DNA of 64,000 nucleotides from Cinclus cinclus (taxonomy: Eukaryota; Chordata; Aves; Passeriformes; Cinclidae): positions 10,876,123 through 10,940,122 of the forward strand of contig NC_085056.1 of assembly GCF_963662255.1 (NCBI RefSeq), in the 5' to 3' direction. The notes beneath the pieces are model-generated. The model did no database searches, was not told the DNA's origin, and saw only the letters and a program-made list of their open reading frames with translations. Every line of letters starts with the position of its first letter. Position 1 is the stretch's first letter. Shown here piece after piece: positions 50,016-62,050 of this stretch. The translations under genes and the position numbers were made by a program.

Positions 50016-51511
50016 GTGAGTCAACTTTTTAAACAGCCCAGGAGTCATGATGAGCTTAGTGTCTGGTTTTGCTTCATTTATCCACTTGCCTATCCATACT
50101 CATTTTGCATAGAATTTACAGACATATGATTTTTTGAAATAAAATTGAATTGTTTTCTCACAGTGAACAGATTTCCTTCTGCAAGTGTTGCCTTCTGCAA
50201 AATGTACAGCTTTCCACTATGATCACATATTCTCTTTGTTTTTTTTTGTTTTTTTTTGGGGGGGTCATAATATTTTTACAAAGAAGTAAAGCTTACATAA
50301 AATTAATTAATCTTCTCAGTCCTACTTTTCTGACTGTAAAAACTTTGGGAACTTTCCCTTTCTAAATTTTCAGAAAAATGAAGGTGCTGTGTGTGCATTA
50401 CTTAAATCTTCAGTGGAAGATGTGCACACCCAGTATTGCACTGACAATCTTAAAGATGCCTGAAGGTTAAGGAGGGCCATATGCAGATCCAGCCATGCAC
50501 TAAAATGGAAGGTTCTTCACTACTCTGAACAGAGTTCTATCTGAAATGTGATGGAAGTGACAAATAGAAGTACAGAAGCCTTCAATTTTATACTAATTTT
50601 TTTTTTGCAGTGATTGGCAAAACCTTGAAACTCTCTCATACTCCATTTTAATATCTCTCCACACTGTGGTGGCAACAGGAGGACATATTTGTATGGTGTT
50701 TTAATAAATTCTCATGCTTTAATATTCTATAATAACTTCAAGTAATTTTTTGGCATGCAATTAGCAGCATACCAGTAAAATGAACAAAAAATTAACACTG
50801 TGTCCTGAAATCCACTCTCTGTAGTCTCAGCAAACATCACTGTGTCAGGTAACTATGAATACATGATTAATATTTTTGTTTCTAATGGCTTTAGGTTCTA
50901 AATTGTCTCTTAAAAGATCTTTTTCTCTTAAAAGAAATTTTGTAATTTTCAACATGCACTGTTTTGGAAGTGACAGCAGTAATGTGACTATAATTTACAC
51001 CAGAAGTCTCACAAGTGATTTAGGATAAACCAGGAAATTGTTTTATGTAGTTAATATTTAGTTTAAATATCAAATACCTTATTTCATATTTAAAACTTAG
51101 ACTCTAAAACTTAATTTCATTGTAAATTCTCAGAATTTATTCTATAGGAAAAGTTAAGTTTTAGGAAGAAATGGTTTAGACTTCAATAAATTTGTTTAGA
51201 TACTTGTTTAACTGCTTTGTGGTAAAAAGTGCTGCAAAGCAGGGAGTAGGTTTTGAAGATGATCCAAATGTGGTAACCAGAGTATTTACTTTTGTATTCA
51301 AAGACCAGAGTGCATCCAGCTGGATACTAATTTGAAGAATAACAGGCACCCTGAAATTGCTAGGTTGTAATATTTCTTAAACATATTTATCAAAAAGAAA
51401 AAAAACTCAAAAACTATATTCAAAATATTAAACCAGCCCCAAACCCAGAAATAACCATGTTAAAGCATAGGAAATTCCTATGCTGACAGGTTTTTCCAGG
51501 TGTGTTGATAG
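50016..51511. other. candidate intron of the two-exon RNA
   Basis: AT-rich unique sequence with a T/G-rich run at 50237-50264 (TTTTTTTTTGGGGGGG type). No further feature is recognised. Confidence 0.35.
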
Positions 51512-51560
<49 letters not shown>

Positions 51561-51605
51561 GTCTGTCTGTCTATCTATCTGTCTGTCTATCTGTCTATCT
51601 ATCTG

Positions 51606-51643
<38 letters not shown>
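51512..51643 (+). repeat. (ATCT)n/(GTCT)n compound microsatellite
   Basis: About 130 bp of ATCT units with several GTCT interruptions in the middle. It has no stop codon in two frames and so produces repetitive IYLS/VCLS open frames (51480-51753) that are not genes. The array is long enough to be polymorphic. Confidence 0.98.
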
Positions 51644-51994
51644 GTATATATCTTTTTTTTACATTTTGCTTCAACCAGTGCAAATCCATCAACTGTATGA
51701 AATTTGATTCTAATTTTCATATGAACAAAAAATTACTAAATAATTTTCAGTAACTGGACTAGGCTGGTAGAGTAACTTGTTTTACTGAATACTTTAGTTC
51801 CTTTTTGTAGAAATAAGGTCATTTGATGATTTTAATCAATAAATTATAGCATTTGTTTAAGTAATGTTTTAATTATAATATATGGATTATACAACAAATT
51901 ATGGCAAATACTAGAGGAAATGGATTTGGTACTTAACATCTTACTATTTTATTCTACTCTTCCTTTTTTTTTAATTTTTTTTTTTTATCCTCAG

Positions 51995-52046
51995 TTCATA
52001 CTCCTTGGAAGCTCACTAGAGTTGGAGGGCTCACATCCTCGAAAAT
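51995..52046 (+). ncRNA. candidate non-coding exon, 52 nt
   Basis: The acceptor is a long T-rich tract ending TTATCCTCAG at 51994; the donor AAAAT|GTAAGTAAG is near consensus. No long frame continues from 49903-50015. It is best read as a second exon of a long non-coding RNA, or of a 5' UTR whose coding part lies beyond. Confidence 0.33.
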
Positions 52047-52639
52047 GTAAGTAAGTTATAAAGACTTTAAGTCATTTTTTATCAGGCTACAGTTATTCTG
52101 AGCATGTCAGCTCTTGAATGCTGAAGTTTACTTGCACAGTTAAAGCACAGCACAAGAATGAGCTCAGGCTATGCAGAACCTTGCAAAGCTAATCCCTTTG
52201 AAATATGTCCAAATAGATATTCAAATCACTATTACAACATAAATCAAAAATGCTTTCCACATTTTACAGTGTACTTCATATGACAAGAACATTTCCTCTC
52301 AGTTATGATTCTTTTTCAAAGAGTGGAAATCTACAGCTTGATGGTACTTGATGGCAAAAGAATGTTCATTGAAGTGTGGCATAACGCTGTGGCTTGTTCA
52401 CATTCAAATTTGAAGTAATAAAAAATATGAAGGAGTGGAGGGAAAAGATCTATTTGTCACATGGTTTATCTACTAAAACAATTTCAACTTGTAAGCCCAA
52501 ATTTATTCATGATGTTAGGGCCATTGCAGCACAGGAGATTTTATCCCTGCTGCTTTTCTTCCATGGGTGCTGCTGTCAAAGCTTCCCAGTCACCTTGGTT
52601 AATTCATTCCATGTGCCAAAAGTAATTATCCAAAGTTCC

Positions 52640-53660
52640 ACGCTGCCTGCAATGATGTGAAACTTTGGATTGTGTGCAGCTATGATGTCATAAGGCAGTC
52701 ATTAATGTGAGAGTGGCTTACCTGGAGGCCTGAAGGCCCATGCCAATGAATCACATTCCCATTAGAAAGGTATTGATTTAATCATTCTGATGGCAGGCCT
52801 GTCAGAAACCCGATTGTCCACTGGAAGTACAAATGTGTAAATGGACATTCCAGCAAAAGGCAGCAGTCTTTCTAAGTAACATTTTACATTTATTCAGATC
52901 ATTCCACTTGTTTTCCTCCTCCTCATGCCCCCAGCCCAAGTCTGTTATTGATATAAAGGTTGAAGCTCAGGCAGCTTAACTGTTATGTGGAATGACCTTT
53001 ACTTTTAATATTAATATATTATTGTAAAGTCTGTGAGACTCATAAATGCAGTTTTAGAATTCATATGAAATGCCATGTGCTGAACCTATTGCAACTTTTC
53101 CTCTAGTCCTGTGGCAGGTTGCAAACTATGCGAATTAATATGCATCATATTCTTTCCCCTTTATTTACTTAGAGAGGTTTGCAGAGCAACTTTATCAAGA
53201 GTAACATTATCAAGAGCTTTCCTGCAAGCTTCTTTATCATATTCACATCCGTGTCTGCTCGACACTTGTCACTGTCAATCAAATCGCAATAATACGCAGA
53301 TGATTTGCTCATTTGGTTTAATAAAATCTCTCTGCTTATTTGCACTGCAGTCATTATGCCACATAATTGCTCCGCCGCCGAGGTGAAAGGCAGCCAGTTG
53401 CCTGGGGGATAAGAAGAGACTATTGCTATATGAAGGATTTGTTTCTTTGCCTCTGTCTCTCCCTAGTCACTCATATCCCTAAAATTAATATTGTATTTGA
53501 ATCCAGTCCTGCTATTCTTATGCAGGCTAACATTGTTATTACTTATTATTTGGATGTGAAGTCATTTATTTTTAGTTTTGATGTCCAGGCTGTCAAGCTA
53601 AATTTCATTGTGTACTGCCACATGCGATTTTTAACTGCCATTTAAACTTGATTCAAAATC
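52640..53660. promoter_or_regulatory. strong candidate developmental enhancer cluster
   Basis: One kilobase of repeat-free sequence with a rich motif set: a CRE-like ATGATGTCAT, CATTAATG, GATTTAATC, a MEIS/TGIF word CCTGTCAG, POU-like GAATTAATATGCAT, three GATA words (TTATCAAG twice, TTATCAT), and an exact PBX-MEIS decamer in reverse (CTGTCAATCA, 53272-53281). A CCGCCGCCG word stands out in AT-rich context. Short + strand frames across it are not supported. It closely resembles ultraconserved elements near homeobox genes; this is inference without alignment. Confidence 0.45.
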
Positions 53661-54039
53661 CAAATTATGAAGAGAACACGTTCAAAGGAATGGGCTGACA
53701 GGAAGTATAGCTACAATTTTTATTTCCCAGGAAATCAAAGTGTAGATCTTGTTATTGTTCTGTGGTGGAGATATGTGCAGTTTTCATACCTCATAATCCT
53801 TTTTGTATTGGCTGGACGCTGTGATTCAGAAACAGAAAAAGGGGGGCTATTTATGCATATGAGCAACACTTAAGGTGCAAAACAAAGGCATTCACTTCCA
53901 GAAATTATATAGCACAGAACTAGCTCAACTGACTGTTGTGAATTCCTGAATGATTTGTACTCCATTTTCCAGTAGATTCTTCTATGACGGATGGTGGAAG
54001 TAAAAATGAGGAATCTATCCCTGTAACACAAACCTTGGC
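53661..54039. other. no feature seen
   Basis: Unique sequence between two enhancer-like segments; the 68-codon frame at 53667-53873 is unsupported. Confidence 0.35.
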
Positions 54040-54180
54040 TCCTTCACTGCACAGTTAATAAATCAGTCACTGCCATGTGATAATAATTACCAGCCCATAC
54101 TTTTGGGGTGATTGCACCTCAGTGGCATACTCGTTAGGAGCCTAAAGTACTTCATATTTAAATGTATTCCAAATAGCAAG
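54040..54180. promoter_or_regulatory. short enhancer-like segment
   Basis: Contains AGTTAATAAATCAGTC, TGATAATAATTACC and CATATTTAAATG within 140 bp of unique sequence. It may be an outlying part of the 52.6-53.7 kb cluster. Confidence 0.27.
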
Positions 54181-55689
54181 TGCTTAGTGTTTCTTTTAAA
54201 GTAAATTAAAACCTAGGCTAAAATTCCATATGAGAGACTATGTCTATGTTCAGCTTTCCTATTTTTATTCAAAGTCCCACATTGAGCTTAACTGGGACTC
54301 TGTTGGTAGGCCAGAGGAAGTGCTAATGCTTTAAAGCTGTTGAACTTGGGCATATATTTTTATTTGTATAAACTCAGTCTAATAGTACTCAGACATAGAG
54401 AGTGATGAGCTGTAATATTAACATAGGGACAGTTAATGAGGAGCTCATTAATTCACAGAAGTCCCAAAAAGGGGTACTAAGTCACCTCCAGCCTTTCTGG
54501 TAGGCCATTACAGTTCATCCAGTGTGATACTGAACCCAAGTAGCAAGATTTAAAAAAGTATTATACTGTGAGATTTCCAAGCTCACTTCATACAAATCAA
54601 GAGATATAACTCCATTCAGTAGCTAAAGTGGTTAATCATTCTCACTATTAAAATATTTACTGAATGTCTTATTTGAAATTAGTTCTTGTTATGGCTTTCC
54701 ACACTAGATTAAAGATATTTATCTCCCTGAATTTTTGCTCTTTTTTATTGCCTTTTAATTGGGTTCTTTCTCCAGAGTGTTTAGCAAAATTAATAGATCC
54801 CTTAACATATCCCTGGTCTCTCCATCAGCTTTCTATGTGTACAGGGCTCTTTGCTTTTCTCACAAGTAAGTAATTGTATCAGTTATCTAAGGAGTGTTTT
54901 GTATAAAGTTAACCTCCTTTCCAGGGGACAAGAAGGCACAGATGTTGTAATGAGCAGCTAATATTGAGCTTTTAAAGTTCTGATTTGGTTGGGTTTTTTT
55001 AATTATAAGAAAGGAGTGGATTTATATTTTTTCATTTAGTGTTTGGTTTGGACTTTTGAGCATATCTGTGAAGCAGTTGTGATCATCCTTTAGCTACATA
55101 TCTTGCTTATTATTGACCACTGTGAACAGAGTAAACATTTCTATTACCCAAGTATACTTGTAAATTATTTCTTAGGGGAAAATGTATTAGGTCTGTTACC
55201 AACCCATGATATAAAACTTTCTAGACGTGGCAGTGTGTGCAGTGGGGTTCAGCTGGGCTGTGTGCTCAGACCCCAGCCATGCCATGTGGGCTGTGGGTAT
55301 CAGAAGCACACTCCAGCCAGGTGCCACAACATGGCTTGCCTAGGCTGTTTCTGCTTCATGAATGATCTTGCATTCCACATAGCAGTACAGATTTATTCTG
55401 ACACAGGACTCTCATTATCCTTCCTGAATAACAAAATGTTCAGCAAAGGAAATTGGTAAAAGCAGCTGTATTTCCTTCAGGTAGTTAAACACCCATAGCT
55501 GGAGATTGAGTGAGCAGGAAAGGGAGATGAGAGCTTTTTCTCTTAAGGTTGAGACAACCAAAGATCTTTCCAGCAGTCTGCATAGCTGTTACAGTTTACA
55601 CAGTATTTTTTTTTTCTGTAGAAAACAGTTTCCCATCCTGTCCTCTTCCATAATTTACCTTTGCTTTCATACTGTGTTCTGCCCCAAAT
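54181..55689. other. unassigned sequence
   Basis: No gene recognised. A 118-codon + frame at 55103-55459 passes through a Cys-rich, GC-richer stretch (55240-55340). It has no clear splice sites and no domain I recognise. A small acceptor-donor pair near 54830-54867 (CTCTCCATCAG, then CACAA|GTAAGT) encloses under 40 nt and is not called. Confidence 0.33.
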
Positions 55690-55930
55690 AGCTGTTCACT
55701 GCAGACAGGTCATGAAGCTCGAGGTCTTGTGAGAATCTCGTGAACTAGTGAACAGGGTGGTCTGAAAGGTTTTAGTGTCTCTCCATCTTTGGAGATCTTG
55801 AAACTGGATGTGGTCCTGAGCAGTCTGCTCCAAATGGCCCTGCTACTGAGCAGGGGAATTGGACCACACAATCTCCAGAGGACCATTCCAAACTCATCCT
55901 TTCTGTAATTCAAGGATGCAGAGTGCCACA
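55690..55930 (+). mobile_element. CR1 LINE 3' fragment
   Basis: Reads in the forward sense: CTCCATCTTTGGAGATCTTG, AACTGGATGTGGTCCTGAGC, CTACTGAGCAGGGGAATTGG, then AATCTCCAGAGGACCATTCC and a degraded 3' tail. This is a diverged, 5'-truncated CR1 copy. The minus-strand frame across it (55710-55940) is a by-product. Confidence 0.87.
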
Positions 55931-58900
55931 TGACTTGCAAAAGCTTTTTTTATAAAGGGTATAAACATACAAAATTATCTATTGTCATTGTTTGGTAGGA
56001 AATAATTTTACAGTGAGATCAAATCATTAATCTGCATTACCATTCCTAAAGAACTTTATTTTGCCTTACCATGTGTCTGTGGAGGGAGTTGTTTGTTTCT
56101 GGGGTTTGGGGATTTTTTTCTTTGTGGGGGTTTTTGTTTTGTTTTGTGTTGGGTATTTCTGGTTGTTTCTCTCCTTTTTTTTTGGTGGGGGAGGTAGAAA
56201 ATGCACATCTACTTAGCTAATTTTAAGCCATACTGTAGCCATGGAAAACTTCAACAACATGCCCTAAAGATTGCCTTGGAAAAAATCCTTATTTCAGATT
56301 AATCACAAAAACACTCAGAGAGGAAGGAAGGAGAGTTTCATTTTCCTGTCTTTATGGTGGGTTTTGATAATTCCTAATCTCTAATATTAAGAATATCTTA
56401 ATTTTAAATATGTTTATTTTGCCATGGAGGCTGATTTGGCTCTATAATTGTAATGAGTGTTAGGAAGAAATGTTGACTACTGTGTGGGTGATGGTTTTCC
56501 CACATGGAAGTACAGATGCTGTGTTGCTATTGTCTGGATGTTGGCTCATGTTCTCCTTTCTGTACTCAAGCCATTGCATGTTCCTTTCCAAGAGTATCCT
56601 TATGTTTTACATAAGGTTTTATGATTTACAACAGGAAGTAGCAACAGTTATAAACCAAAAATGTTGCCTGTATTTTTTGTAGAGATATTTTTGTTTCAGA
56701 CAAATTAGCATATTGAATTATGCATTGCAGTAGGAAAAATAATATTAGTTTATCTAAGAATAGAGTGCTAGGCTTGGTGTGCAGCCATAATTACTTAAGA
56801 AAGGTATTGATGTGTTTGAATTAGCACTCTGTGCATTTACATACACAGACTTGTGCATGCACAGACATACACAGTGAGGCTGATATAAATTAAAGAAAAT
56901 GGGGAATTTCTGTCCAGCTCAAATACTCAAACCACATGCCTTAAAAACTATGTTGAGCAGGATTTCAGAAGAACTGAAAATAAAAATTAATTTATAATTA
57001 CATAGTCTATAATTAAATAATGAAAATTAATTAAATTGTGACAGTAGTTCTTTGCTTGACTATTGAATAAGTTACTTGACATTTTTCAGCAATATTCTTG
57101 GCTTTAAATTTGAACCAATATATAAAATAACACAGAAAATACTACACTAGGGAATGTTCTCTCCAGGATTTTCATAAAAGAGAGAAATCTAATATTATAC
57201 CCTAGTATTAATTAACGTTAGATTTACTATCTGAAAGAAGGTATTTAAAATTCTGCAAAATGAGGCGCTTATCTTTTTATAGTCTCTTCCTCATAATCTT
57301 CATTTTCCAAAGGCATTAAGGGACCTTGTGTTTGCAAAGTGGAAATTATTAGGGATAATTAAGATGAAAGTTTTATTTGACAGAAGAATTCTCATGATGT
57401 TTGGAAAGTCTCAGTTTAAATCTAATCTCAGTTCACACTGTTGCTTTTTAGAATGAAATGCTATGTAATAAAACCACAAACAGCCAAGCCAGATTTCAAA
57501 ACTGCAGAGACATTACTTGTGTCCCTTAAAAAGGAAGAAAAATTATACCTCCCAACTTCTTGTGGATTTAGTAACTAATGCATAGAAGATAAGATTGAAT
57601 TAAATGAGGAAACAGATACAACTGAGAGATACAAAATTATACTAATTTACAAAGAAAAGGTTGCAGATGGCACAGAAAAGATACCAAAATTCAGGTAAAA
57701 AATAAACCACTTGAAACAGATGGAGACAGATATTCTATTGCAGATTTTATCTTTTTGCCAACCTAAGTTCTTATTCACAGAAGAAATATCTCAACTGAAA
57801 TCTTGTTGAAATTAACAGGAATGTTGTGGTTTTCTAAATTGGTCTATAATGTCCCCCAGACATTAATTTGTGACTAGTCAAACTGGTTGTGAATAGTCCA
57901 AGTTGGGAGGCAGACTGAGGTTCCTATATCCTGGCTATGATGCAGTAGAAGCCAACAGTAACCTCATTAAACTTGAAATTGCTTCCTACTGAGCAAATAT
58001 TTGATTTTCCTTCTAGCAGTGTTCATCTTTCTGAGGTTCTTCAGCTATAACTGGATAGCTAGATCCCCAGTCCACTCATATTCCCAAGACAGTCAGTTAT
58101 CTGAGTCAGTGTTCTTGCTCCTTTCCTGCTCATTGAAGGGATCCATTTGTAGTGGGACCCAAATGTTCCTGTTTTCCTGCACTGCCCAGCTGTGTTCAAC
58201 TTGTGTTGCCTAAAAATTTGAGAACAAACCTGAGACATAACCAGCTCCTATCTGTCTGTTTCCAGGGAAAGAATGACCCTAACACACTGACATCTGCCCC
58301 AGGTGCCAGGTGTGCAGCCTGTGGGAAGATGCTGAGCTGCTGGTCTTTCTTTTTGCACCTGTGTGTTCAGTCTAGCTCTAGAAAGATGTAATGTAATAAA
58401 TATTTTCTTTATATGCAATTTTCTAAATACATACTACCTACTGCACTGTTTAGTTTGAGCCAGAAATGTATATACAGAGTATAGAACTGGAAAAAAAAAG
58501 CAACTGTGTGTGAGGGAGAAGGGCATTTCTGAGTTTCCATTCAGCCCTTTATGTTTGCCAGCATAACTTCTCTGCTCCCAGTTATAACTCAGAGTCAGTA
58601 ACATCAGCTACAATTTCTGTTTGGAGAGATGGAGAAGAGAAAGTGACTTTCTCACAATCTTTTCCTTCATTGGAATACTGAGTTCACCAAGGTTAGACTG
58701 CATGGCAGGGCAGCTGGAAATGGGGACTGGATCACCAAGGGGTGGAGCAGCCCTAGAGACAGGATGTTATGGCAGGGGTTGGAAGTGTGGGCTGTAAGAT
58801 GCTGCTCAGTGGCAACCTTTTATTTAAGCTCAACACCATCTCTGCTTGGCACGTTATTAACTGAGCTACAACCCTTGGGTAGCTGTTCTTAGCTGTTCCC

Positions 58901-61779
58901 TACTGAATGTGAAAACTTCCTTTGCATATCCACCCTCTCTCTCCCCAGTCTTTACTCTTCATATTCAGTTCTTTGATCAGTCATCCACTAAGTTTTTTAA
59001 ATATTCAGCTTTTTAAAATTACCAACCACTTACCCACCTGCTTAATATGTCACTTTACCAGGAAAGAAGATGAAAGGAGGAAAGTGACTTTTGTGTAGAA
59101 GTGTGGCTCAAGGTGTGAGTGGAGAAAAGAATAGTCCTACTTTATTATGATGTCTTATCATCTCTGAATTTATGTAGTTATTTTTCAGTCAACAAATTAA
59201 CTGTGATTTTCCGTCTGAAAATTATGAATTGGTTTTTGTCTGCCCTTCAGTCATCATATCACACTGTTACAGCAAACACTGGAGTTCATAATGATATTGT
59301 GGAAACTGCTGATCAAAGCTTGTTTACATGGACTGTGTTCACTGATTTGCCAAAGTTGTCTCATACAGATGCACTTTAATAACTATTCTCTGCAAAACTG
59401 ATTTTTAAAAAAGATCATTTATTCTGATTACTCTGTAATTGTAGTTATCCTTGAGAGTGTGGAATTACATACATTTTTGTTTAAAAGTTTGTTCTAAGTT
59501 ATTATGATTCAAAATGTTCCATGAAAGGAAGATATTGAGGAAAAAAAAACCCCTTAGTAATAAGGAAATATTAATTACAACTGTAAGTCTAGTTAGTCTG
59601 ATTAACAGCTTATAAAACGTTCTTAATGGATGGCTGTGAAAATTCTAAAAGGATGAATTTTAATTCACCAGTAGACACTCAAAGGCAGGAATTAAATATA
59701 AAGGCTTTTATCGTGACAATGTCTCTATGACAAATATGTTGTATGGATACGTAGTTTTAAGATCAATTTTACATTTTAGCATTTACAAGCAGGATTTGTA
59801 TGATCTTGGTAGTTAAGGAACATATTTTCAAAATGTGTGACTAACAAATAGTGTGCATCTCATCTACCTGTCTTTCCTGGGATGTTTCACCTAGAAGCAA
59901 GTATTCCCATAAGTAGAAAACCAGTGCAATGGGGATCTAAGTCTTCCTTTGGGATTTATTCTGACATTATAAGCCTCTAGTCAGATTCAAGTGTTCAACT
60001 TCTTTAAAAAATAGTGATAAATTAGTCATTTCTCTCCTCATAATAGGAAATTACTTTCAAAATCATATTGTGCAGAATCAAAATTCATCTTAGAACTGTA
60101 ATTCTCACCATTCAAATAAGAGCTATTAGGAAAGCAAATACAAAGGAATAAAAGAGTACAGCAAGTCAGTTTTACAAGTCTCATGGTTCTGAATTCTGCA
60201 CAGTTGGACTCATGGTAACTGAGGTTTCTAGTTCATAAATTAAGGAATCTGAAATACATTCAGATTTAAATGTTTAATGTATTTTTTCCTCAGTGTGAGA
60301 CATGTTGAAGAAAGTGTAGTTTGAAATTTGAAGGCTATGATCTGATCTTTAATTAGTCATTGATAGGAGCTTCTGCTAGTCAGGAACCATTAATACAGTC
60401 AATCTCTCATGTTGTGAAATACACTGACAGCCATGCAAATGCAGAAGTGTCTGAATATTATACACAAATGTATTCTTTTTATATTAAGTGAGTCTAAGAA
60501 GACAGGAGGCTTTCTATGGGGAATAAATAAATATAATATTTTGTCCTTGTTTTAATAGTTTCCTGCTGACTGAGCAGAGACCAATAGTAGGTCCTGTGAT
60601 TCTACCCTAAGAACTAAAGGACAAATTTTGATGATGCAGTTAGTGCTGTTCCATCTTACCTCTTCCTCAGGGAAAATAGATATGAGTCAAAAGCATTTTT
60701 CTATTTGTGCAGCTATAGCTGCATCAGTTCTAGCAATTCCATTGTAATTAAAAAAAAATAAAAAAACAGGAAAAATAAGAACATTTTCTTGGATCCACAC
60801 TACTAGTAGAAAAAGTTTCCATCTTTATGCTTGGTTTTAAGAAAATAGAAATACCACAGTCTAAGGTGTAAACTAGAAGAGGGGTTTGTGTTTGATTTGC
60901 TGTTAGTTTCCAATAGCATCCTAAAAAAAAAAAAAACCAAAAAACAAAAAAAACCAAAACCTTCTAATTAATGTTTTCTTTTTTACACTTTGTTAACTTA
61001 ATTTCAAATCCAAACTGAGCAATGAGCCAAAGCAGCTGAACCCCAGCACTGGTAGCAGGAATCTGGGCAGCATTTTCTGTTGTTCCATGAAGGCCTGTCT
61101 GACACTTCAGACAATGAGTTTCAGGAAGGCCTTCCCAAAGCAAATGCCTCTCTGGCCTATACCTGGCATTGCCATTGAAGGGTCAGAGCCATGCAATAGC
61201 TCCAGCCTTACCAGCAGGTATCAATTCCAAACACTTTATTTAATTATTGTTTGTACTCTTGTCCTTCAGAATGAGGGGAGAACTGTGACCTGATGTCTTC
61301 CTCCCTACAGATAACTTGCACTGTGCAGTGTGAATCACCTCCTTCTATCCACTGCTTCCTAGATACATTTAAATTGAAAACATACCTTTTAAAATACTTT
61401 TTGTAGGTTTTTCAACATATTTTATAGATCTGATAATTTTTCTCTCCTTGTTTACCGAAAGGATATGTCTTGCTATTAGCAATTATGCAAATAGGAACTA
61501 GTATGGAGAAATTGAAAACAATCTCTTTATGAAACAACACACCATTTTCACCAGGGTAAAAAAGGAAACAAAAATCTAAACTGTTTACTTGGTTGCTTTT
61601 ATTTTTACTTAGATTGCTTTATAAAGTGCTGATAGAATGTTCTTGTAGCATACAAGTCACAAAGGAATTGTGCTTGAAAGTACCAAAAAAAAAAAATGTT
61701 CAGGGTTTTAACTATATTTGTAATTCTGCTTTTTAGCTTTGAAAAAAATTAAATGCCATCTTTCACCTTTGCATTGCAG
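55931..61779. other. gene-poor stretch
   Basis: Unique AT-rich sequence. A G/T-rich segment lies at 56094-56195. A POU-like TTAGCATATTGAATTATGC lies at about 56706 and an A-rich tract with C interruptions at 60923-60959. An acceptor at 58265 (CTGTCTGTTTCCAG) precedes GC-richer sequence but only poor donors follow. No gene is recognised. Confidence 0.4.
56101..56195 (+). repeat. G/T-rich low-complexity tract
   Basis: GGGG (56101-56104), GGGG (56108-56111), GGGGG (56126-56130) and GGG (56151-56153), separated by T-rich spacers, then GGTGGGGGAGG. A weak quadruplex could form, but the loops are long. Confidence 0.8.
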
Positions 61780-61811
61780 GAAGACGTCCTGTTAATATCA
61801 GTAATTATCAA
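61780..61811 (+). other. candidate micro-exon, 32 nt
   Basis: A good acceptor (CTTTCACCTTTGCATTGCAG) and donor (TCAA|GTAAGG) enclose 32 nt that is open in one frame. It is too short to judge. Confidence 0.15.
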
Positions 61812-61859
61812 GTAAGGTTATGTAGGTTTGTGTGTAGGCTATTTGTCAAAGTTCTTTTA

Positions 61860-62050
61860 TCAGCCTGCCTGTAGAACCGCTGGGGACTTCAGTGGGAGGT
61901 GAGCAGGAGCACTGAGCTGATCCTTCGATTGTCCTGCAGCACACGCTGTGCTCCTGCCACGGAGGTGTTCCCGTCCCTGTACCTGCCCAGGGATTGTGCT
62001 GTGTGACTAGAGCAGCTGCAGGACACCATCTAGTGGTGCCGAACCTGAGA
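61860..62050. other. GC-richer islet with a CTCF-like word
   Basis: A 190-bp stretch of higher GC contains CACCATCTAGTGGTGCC at 62024-62040, a partial match to the CTCF core and itself nearly palindromic (GCACCACTAGATGGTG on the other strand). No repeat family is recognised. Confidence 0.3.

Noticed and set aside
51480..51753. Open frames encoding repeated IYLS-type peptides
   Set aside because: They are translations of the ATCT/GTCT microsatellite.
56101..56195. G-quadruplex
   Set aside because: The G tracts are uneven and the loops up to 20 nt long, so stable folding is doubtful.
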